A program made the translations under genes and the position numbers. A stretch of 64,000 bases of DNA from Panaeolus papilionaceus (Eukaryota > Basidiomycota > Agaricomycetes > Agaricales), in NCBI GenBank assembly GCA_015501605.1, contig JADNRZ010000025.1:372001-436000 (forward strand). The letters are read 5' to 3'. How positions within the stretch are numbered: position 1 is the stretch's first letter; every line of letters starts with the position of its first letter. Under the pieces are notes generated by a model. It worked only from the letters and a program-made list of their open reading frames with translations, had not been told where the DNA came from and searched no databases. Positions 58,023 through 64,000 of this stretch are shown here, in pieces.

Positions 58023-59415
58023 ATGTCATCTCTGCCTTATGTCTTGCTGGATCCACGCGACGCAGGAGGCTCAGGATGTGATCGCTCTCTTTGGAGCATC
58101 ATCTGGGCATGCATCCTGACGCTCTTCACATGCACTTGGGTCGCTGTTCACCCAGATGTTCCATCTCCAGAATATTCGGGGAGCACTGTGGTTGCACGTA
58201 AAATCGGGATGATGCTATGCATGCTTTTAATTCCTGAGTTGGTTATAGCGACAGCATTTGAGCAATATATGTACGCAAAGTACTACACGCATAGATTTGC
58301 AGGTGAGTAATTGATCTGTCTCCTCATAAAGTATACTCACACCTTCGATACTGATGCCAGTAATACGTGGAAAGGTTGAATGGACACAGACCCACAGCTT
58401 ATTTCTGATCATGGGAGGATTCTCATACTACACCGAGGAGGGAGCAACATCGACAGCCAGGGTGGAACCACATAAGATTGAAGGACTTTATGACCAGGGT
58501 TTGATAGAATGGCCCAGGGTCGCCCTCAAAGAGATTCAAGATCACAGCAAAGCCGACTTTCTCTCAAAATTCATCGTCATCATCCAAACCACATGGTTTT
58601 CTCTTCAGTTCATTGTCCGACTGGCGAGTGGTTTGACTGCTACAGAGCTGGAAGTTTCAACCTTTGCTTTTGCAGTCCTCAATGTTGTCGTTTACGGGGT
58701 GTGGTGGGACAAGCTGTTCGATGTGCAGTCGCCGATTGTTATTCCGGGGAAATATTCCCCCCGCCCAGAATGTATAGCCGAATCTCTCCCTTCCAGACAA
58801 GCAGAATCAGTGACACCAGCACACTCTCAAACCACGATAAACCACAATTCCGTCACATCTGAACCAACCCTGACCTCCGAGGCCCCAAATAACGACCGTA
58901 CTCCATTTTTGGCTGACGCCACCGAATCCACACAAAAAAAACCCAGACAAATCCTATCAACTTTATCTGGATTCTGGACAACGTCTCTGCAGGCGTGTGC
59001 ATCATTCCTCATCAATATCATGAAGGGATTCTTCGGCTACTTGGACGATTCGGGTATCATTCAAGGAGGATTTGTATGGGCTGCCCTCCTAGGCCTAGTT
59101 GGAGTGGCATTCGGGGCGATCCATTTCATTGCCTGGAATTTCCATTTCCCAACAGCCACGGAGATGTGGCTTTGGCGTTCCAGTTCAATTGCACTCACAG
59201 CATCTCCAATTTTGATAGGACCTGCGTTATGGCAAGATGATCTTGATGATGATACAGTTGTCAGCACAGTAATTGTAATTCTCTCCCTCCTGCCAGTGCT
59301 CTTATACCCAATCTCGCGCATCATCCTAATCATTCTCCCGCTTATTGCCCTCCGTGATCCCGCACCAGGCGTTTTTGCAAACATCAATTGGACTTCCCTC
59401 CTTCCCCACTTTTAA
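58023..59415 (+). CDS. T3: multi-spanning membrane protein of the fungal T family
   Basis: Exons 58023-58302 and 58361-59415 (58-nt intron, as in T2) give 444 residues. The same order of segments as T2 is present: SIIWACILTLFTCTWVAV, MMLCMLLIPELVIATAF, VEWTQTHSLFLIMGGFSYY, KADFLSKFIVIIQTTWFSL, TELEVSTFAFAVLNVVVYGV, then a hydrophilic linker shorter than in T2, and VAFGAIHFIAWNFHFP, MWLWRSSSIALTASP and LIVILSLLP-type helices ending FANINWTSLLPHF. Here the WWNKPF motif of the other copies reads WWDKLF. DNA similarity to T2 is high over both exons and the promoter, so the two are recent duplicates that differ mainly in the linker. Confidence 0.88.
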
Positions 59416-60289
59416 TTTTGAATCTGTTTCTTTCTTCGTTCCTCGTACTTAATCATCTTCCCATTCTTCGTGTAGATAACCAGCAAAGCAGTATGTCGTG
59501 CCAACTAATCGCTTATACACCTTGACGGTGCACATATTACAGCACACGACCCTTTTCAGAACGCCTGAGTCCTCCGGTTGACCATGCTATTCCAATCTAT
59601 TCTGAATTTACTTGATTGAACTCTTCGTTGAACGGTACCAGATGTCCTAGCTGCGTCAAACTCAAACGGCTTCATCTCTAGCAAGTGGACATTGGTCGAT
59701 GAATGCGCATATATCTGCGAGTTGGCGTCAGCAAGGGAACTGATGCGAAAAGGAGGGATAATACCAACTAGAGGAGTGATTATAGCACTTCGCGTCATTG
59801 AACCATGGGGCTTGAAGGGTTGACGCGCATGTATTGTTTACTACAACGCAGGATAACATGAGCCTCAACATCGCCAAAACAGAGATCCGACTCCAAAACT
59901 CACCGGAAAAGACGTGGAAATGCATTCAACGGTGTTGTAGACATCCTATAACCCTCAATGAAATCAAGTTCGCAGATGAGTGTTGGCTACCTCTTGCAAG
60001 GAGGCGACGATTTGCTTTCAGAATTAGAGGACCGAGTTTCCATCGACAAGGGTACTGATGTTACGGAAAGCGACGGCGTCGTTGTTGCACGAAAGCGGCT
60101 CAGCGATCCTCTATGAGATCATGAGGTTCAATTTTGCGTCAGGTATGCGGAGAGGGAGTGTACGTACCGTGAAATCTGATCTTGAAGCATGAATATCACC
60201 TGTGGTCTCCAAAGGCGTTGCCCAACCAATCCTAGCAGTCTACCAGGACGAACGAGTCCATTAACCTCGTTGGTCACGACGAAAAAAGG
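59416..60289. other. Unresolved stretch, possibly the 3' end of the GMC pseudogene
   Basis: Downstream of T3. Minus-strand frames here (for example 59925-59728) are open but match no C-terminal GMC motif that I can identify. Confidence 0.35.
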
Positions 60290-61320
60290 AGCCATGTCAA
60301 CTCACCATATGATCCTGCAAATTCTGTCCAACACCAGGCAACTCGAATTCAATATGCACGTGCACAGCATCCAAAATATTCATAAGATCCAATCCACGGT
60401 GCATCCAAACGCTTCATCTTCACACCTGTGCGACCACTCGCATCCCCATTGGCATCACAACTCCTTAGCATACGAGTTCCTGTTCTCGTCCTGATCTGCG
60501 CCGAATACGAGGCGAGTGACAGTAACGTCTGGGGGGATGTGGAGGTTTGAGGGTGCGGGGAGCCAGCCGATGTATGCTGATTTTGAGTATGAGTGGGTCC
60601 AGTTGGTGGGGCTGATGGAGGAGGGCAAGAAAATGAACCCTCAGAGGGTGGCGCCGCCTTTTGGGGCAGCTAGTGTGGGTATGACGGCTGCATTGAGTGG
60701 CATTGTCCAGTTCGCGACGATGTTGATCCCGGTATTTTTAGAGCCATATGAAAATGAAATCAAGGATTCACGTAGATTGATTAGCATCTCGTTGACTATA
60801 AACGACGAAGAAAAAAATGTGACAGCAATGTAAGAGAGTTGAACTCACACATCAGCTGATGAAACCTGCATACTGAGACCACCCCTTCCGTGTGTGCTGG
60901 CATTGTATTGGACATCCATGACGCTTAAATGCTCGTATTTGGGGCTGTGAAGTTATCCGTTTCCTTCATGTTGGTGAACATGTTGTCCCAACCCCATATT
61001 GCAGCGGTTGTGTCGCCTTCTGCGGCGATGATATGTTTCCAGGTGTCGAGTTCCTCACAGGATGAGCTTAGGAGATACATGACATCCAGAGCAGAGGAGC
61101 CACCAGCGATCTGAAGGGGACGTTAGTGGTGTTACATAGAGAAAATTTCTTATAGGAAGGGAGGGAACACCACAAGTGGATTGTGAAGAGGAAGGAAGAG
61201 TTGTATGAATGTAAGGTCAACTCACCTGTTCCCCAGGGTAAGGAATAACTCGATTGTTCAACTTCTCCTTAGGAACTGTGAAATGCTTCTAATTATAATC
61301 GCCCATTCAACCTCCTTCGC
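60290..61320 (-). pseudogene. Decayed GMC oxidoreductase
   Basis: Minus-strand segments in the order of a GMC (aryl-alcohol/glucose oxidase type) flavoprotein: TVPKEKLNNRVIPYP near 61270-61230, an intron, then IAGGSSALDVMYLL...WGWDNMFTNMKETDNFTAPN (61110-60950), the GGSS being the conserved FAD-binding motif. Then THGRGGLSMQVSSAD lies in another frame (about 60925-60870), TVTRLVFGADQ near 60520, and LPGVGQNLQDH (60345-60303), the family signature before the substrate domain. Frames change between segments and a TAA sits after NTSI, so it is not functional. The FAD N-terminus (GxGxxG) and the catalytic His region were not found. Confidence 0.7.
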
Positions 61321-61534
61321 GAATCGCGTGCAGGTTCCCATCCTGTTATCCGTGCAAAATACGAGACGGGTGGCGTAGCGGATGCAGCGGTTTGAGCGTG
61401 GGGCAAGAGGATTGACGTCTCCCGATTTTGAGAGTTGATTATTTCGTTGACAGATTTGATGCATGAGGGTGAGAGGAGCCGGCTGAGCAGCCACTGTTGG
61501 ATAATGGTTACCCCGCCAGCTGCGCGCGTGTCGA

Positions 61535-61630
61535 GTGATGTGGTCCAGTTAGCGACAATATTGATTATGCTACTTTTGGAGTCATATGAAAAAGTAAATA
61601 CCACTATTCCATGGATTAATTAGCGTCTCA
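61535..61630. repeat. Duplicated piece of the GMC pseudogene
   Basis: About 95 nt align with 60705-60790, including the words GGTCCAGTTAGCGACAAT/TGTCCAGTTCGCGACGAT and CATATGAAAA; on minus both read S(Y)(G/D)SK...INIVANWT. A partial duplication inside the dead gene. Confidence 0.6.
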
Positions 61631-61639
61631 TCACCGTTA

Positions 61640-61925
61640 GAGACTCTAAAATTCAAGCAAGTATGTTCACCATCCAAGTGTTATCTACCCTCTGCTCAAC
61701 ATCATGAAATTATCTTACTTAAAACCAGGAAAAGCGCGTAAATCGCAGCAGTTACGGAGAAACAGACAACACAGAGCCACGATGAAGTGAAGTCACTTGA
61801 TCTATTCCCTTTCCTTTCCCAGAACTTCCTCTTTCCGAATCCGATGGTGCTATCGCAACACCCTACCTGGTAACATCCTTATTGTGTATGCCTAGCTTTT
61901 TCATCCAGGGTGGAATGGTCGAAGG
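61640..61925 (+). pseudogene. Decayed copy of gene X
   Basis: It aligns with 52530-52825: the GACTC(T/C)AAAATTCAA exon end, GTATGTTCACCATCC donor, AAGTCACTTGATCTA intron and the ELPLSESDGAIA exon start are all recognisable, but the later part is changed and the frame does not hold. Directly after it comes sequence matching 55685 onward, so the 2.85 kb that lies between these parts in copy 1 is absent here. Confidence 0.6.
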
Positions 61926-61929
61926 CCTT

Positions 61930-62700
61930 GAGCTAATCTCATGCAGGTGTCAGTGTCATGACATTGAGTGCTCATGCTACGACAGCGGCAGGCCTCGGAG
62001 CGCAAGCTTGACTTTCCCTCATTCTACCTTCAGAAGCTCGCTGCGGCACGATACGGTATGTCATTAAGCGTTTTAGGGTGGTGTAGTAGGGGTTTAAGAT
62101 TTATGATAAGAGTGATAGCGGCCCCTGAATCGGGTAAAATGGGCACTGTACAAAAACTAGAAAGATGACGTCTGGTGGATTGTAATTGCTGCTGAGGTTG
62201 TCTAGCTGGGTTCTTTCTGCCTCAGAAGGACGTTTTATGTCATAGATTTTGAAAATTGGAGGATCAGGGACTAGTCGAAAATGAGCGGGCCATGTTGACC
62301 TCGACACTTCATCCAGCCAACGGGCTGGTCGAACATAAGATAAGGGCATATCTACAATCCATCATGCGTGTGGTGAAGCGCATCTCAGACTCACAATGCC
62401 TTCTACAACCCCACACGCGCTCGCTCGAATATTAGAACATCTTGCGCACACCGTCGATCAAGTAAGTTCAGGAAGACATGGTGCCATTCATTTCTAGTGC
62501 TACTTAGATTAACAACGCGGTGCGAAGACCCCTATTCATCATGAACATTCTGACTATTATAGCTTCCCCCGCATCTTGAACGTCGAGGATGGAGATCAAC
62601 TGGATATAGAACCTGCTATTCATGTGGGTTTGTCTGTCCAATTGAGAGGTGCCATGTATCCTCATTTCGATCATTGAATGACCGTCATATTGAGTCTTAA
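61930..62700. repeat. Duplicated block, copy 2 (right part)
   Basis: Counterpart of 55685-56745, diverged and with several deletions. No intact gene. Confidence 0.55.
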
Positions 62701-62714
62701 GCATGTCTTCATCA

Positions 62715-63060
62715 TGGCACTATTCAGGAAAGGACGAAGGGAGGTAAATACACAGGAGTACAAGCGCCAAAGCCACATCTCTGTGTCGAGTTGCGTAGCG
62801 GGTAACAGGATATGATGACTCGATTCCTCTGCAGACACCGTAGCACCATCTGGAACTGCTGAAATACAATATTAATTTAGGCAACATAATGCCATATCAG
62901 TTTCCACAACAGACCCAGCAGAATGGGTATCGAGGAACGTGTTGTGCCACTGGCTTGCATTAGAAGATGCAGCAAGGGAATGATTACTCTTCCTTGACCC
63001 TCTTTCATCTGTTCTTATGTTGATGGGCTCAACACCCATATCCCTCCGAATTTCGCATTT
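62715..63060. pseudogene. Traces of a further T-family unit
   Basis: 62715-62790 (GCGCCAAAGCCACATCTC word) resembles part of T5 (GCGCCATAGCCACAACCTC near 57193), and 62850-63010 resembles the far-upstream flank of T3 (57780-57950), with the ATG-proximal promoter missing. A T unit was probably lost here between the block and T4. Confidence 0.45.
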
Positions 63061-63689
63061 TCAGTACTTTTATGATTCACTATTCCGCCTCCATTCCCTG
63101 ACATCATCACCCTCACTGTAGCTGACCTTGGCTGCATTTGATTCCTTGAAACGCTTCAGCGCTAATTTTCTTAAATTCTACCATTTTCTTTTGTTTTCAT
63201 TCATATTACCTTTTTAGTTTGCCTTCGTAGCACAACCACAGTTCATGTATTTTATTTACTGTACCCATTTTTCAACACAAAATAGAGAGGTTTTCGCCCC
63301 AGTTCGTCGTTCTCGTCCTTCACCGTCTTCGTATTTCGTATTTTGTCTCGTCTGGTTCGTATTTCGTCGTTCAGGGTGCATTAGGCACCTCCCTCTCGTT
63401 TCCCACATTCTTCCGTAGCACTCGCAGGCCCTCCGACCTTGCAACGTCTCGCTTACTCACCGTCATCACACCATCCTCATCCACATATATTCATTTTATT
63501 TTATTTTATATCATTTTTGTATCCACACGTACTGTAACACGCTCATCAATGTTAAGCAATTGGTGCCCCTGACCCTCAGCTTTTTTGAATGTTGAAAAGA
63601 GCAATCAGTGCCACGATCAGGAGATGTCAACTGCACTACAGACACAGCCGCAACGAACCCAGTGCACTTGTGGCAACACTGCCCTGCAT
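63061..63689. other. Intergenic
   Basis: Thymine-rich stretch with TTTTATTTTATTTTATAT near 63495 and no gene signal. Confidence 0.4.
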
Positions 63690-63808
63690 TAAGAGGAGAG
63701 ATGGTGAGGGTATGATTACACTTTCTGTTGCCCACTTTCATTGCCTCATACATAACCCGTTGTAATCACCCATCTTGTACATCTGCTACTGTATACGACG
63801 ACGACATC
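63690..63808 (+). promoter_or_regulatory. Conserved promoter block of T4
   Basis: TTAAGAGGAGAGATGGTGAG, GATTACACTTTC, CTTTCAT, TAATCACCCATCTTGTACAT and CTGTATACGACGACG occur in the same order as before T2 and T3. Confidence 0.55.
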
Positions 63809-64000
63809 ATGTCCCCACTTCCTTATCTCTTGCTGGATCCGCGCGACGCAGGAGTCACAGGGTGTGATCGCTCTCTCTGGAGCATCATTTGGGCATGCTT
63901 CCTGACTCTTTTCGCATGTACTTGGGTCGCTGTTCACCCAAATGTTCCATCTCCAAAGCATTCAGGGAGCAAAGTCATTGCACTTAAAATTGGGATGATG
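63809..64000 (+). CDS. T4: T-family membrane protein, 5' end only (cut by window end)
   Basis: The first 64 codons are present: LLLDPRDAG.TGCDRSLWSIIWAC, FLTLFACTWVAVHPNVPSP and the start of the second helix (IGMM). It aligns without gaps with exon 1 of T3. Whether the gene is complete cannot be judged from this window. Confidence 0.85.
   Translation, partial: MSPLPYLLLDPRDAGVTGCDRSLWSIIWACFLTLFACTWVAVHPNVPSPKHSGSKVIALKIGMM

Noticed and set aside
60516..60833. 105-codon plus-strand ORF
   Set aside because: It is antisense to recognisable GMC oxidoreductase segments on the minus strand.

Overview
The window reads as nuclear DNA of a filamentous basidiomycete, most likely an Agaricomycete. 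Genes are split by many short (about 44-80 nt) GT-AG introns with CTRAY-like branch points. The recognisable families are fungal expansions: kinase-like proteins, a FunK1-like kinase remnant, AIG1/septin-like P-loop GTPases, small secreted 'glycopeptide' proteins, a multi-spanning membrane family, GMC oxidoreductase and Tnp2-type transposase. No rRNA, tRNA, CRISPR array or bacterial-type operon was seen. I found nothing that identifies the species.

Layout. 0.5-11.1 kb: two kinase-like paralogues plus a decayed third copy (minus strand), interleaved with three copies of a three-exon gene for a roughly 90-residue acidic protein, and a FunK1-like pseudokinase (plus strand). 12-16 kb: one long, low-complexity, coiled-coil gene resembling an INO80 complex subunit-F protein; it is the only gene here that looks like a housekeeping nuclear factor. 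17.3-23 kb: two divergent P-loop GTPase genes separated by 3 kb with a dispersed repeat and a perfect hairpin. 24-28.3 kb: two intact seven-exon secreted-protein genes plus pseudogene pieces. 29-38.6 kb: a membrane-protein gene (T1) split by an 8 kb nested transposon insertion. 39-46 kb: repeat-rich and gene-poor, including a chain of short hairpins. 46.4-64 kb: paralogues T2, T3 and T4 (cut by the window end), a decayed T5, a GMC oxidoreductase pseudogene, a 5'-truncated LINE with a clean target-site duplication, and two copies of a larger duplicated block.

The window is best understood as a fast-evolving accessory region built by tandem and segmental duplication, decay and transposon insertion. 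The clearest reconstruction is at T1. Removing the insertion and one copy of its 7-bp target duplication rejoins an open frame whose two halves match the intact T2 and T3 genes. Inside that element sits a second element, also flanked by a 7-bp duplication, that carries a Tnp2-like transposase with one in-frame TGA. All exon models were read by hand from splice signals and by comparing paralogues; none has been tested against transcripts.
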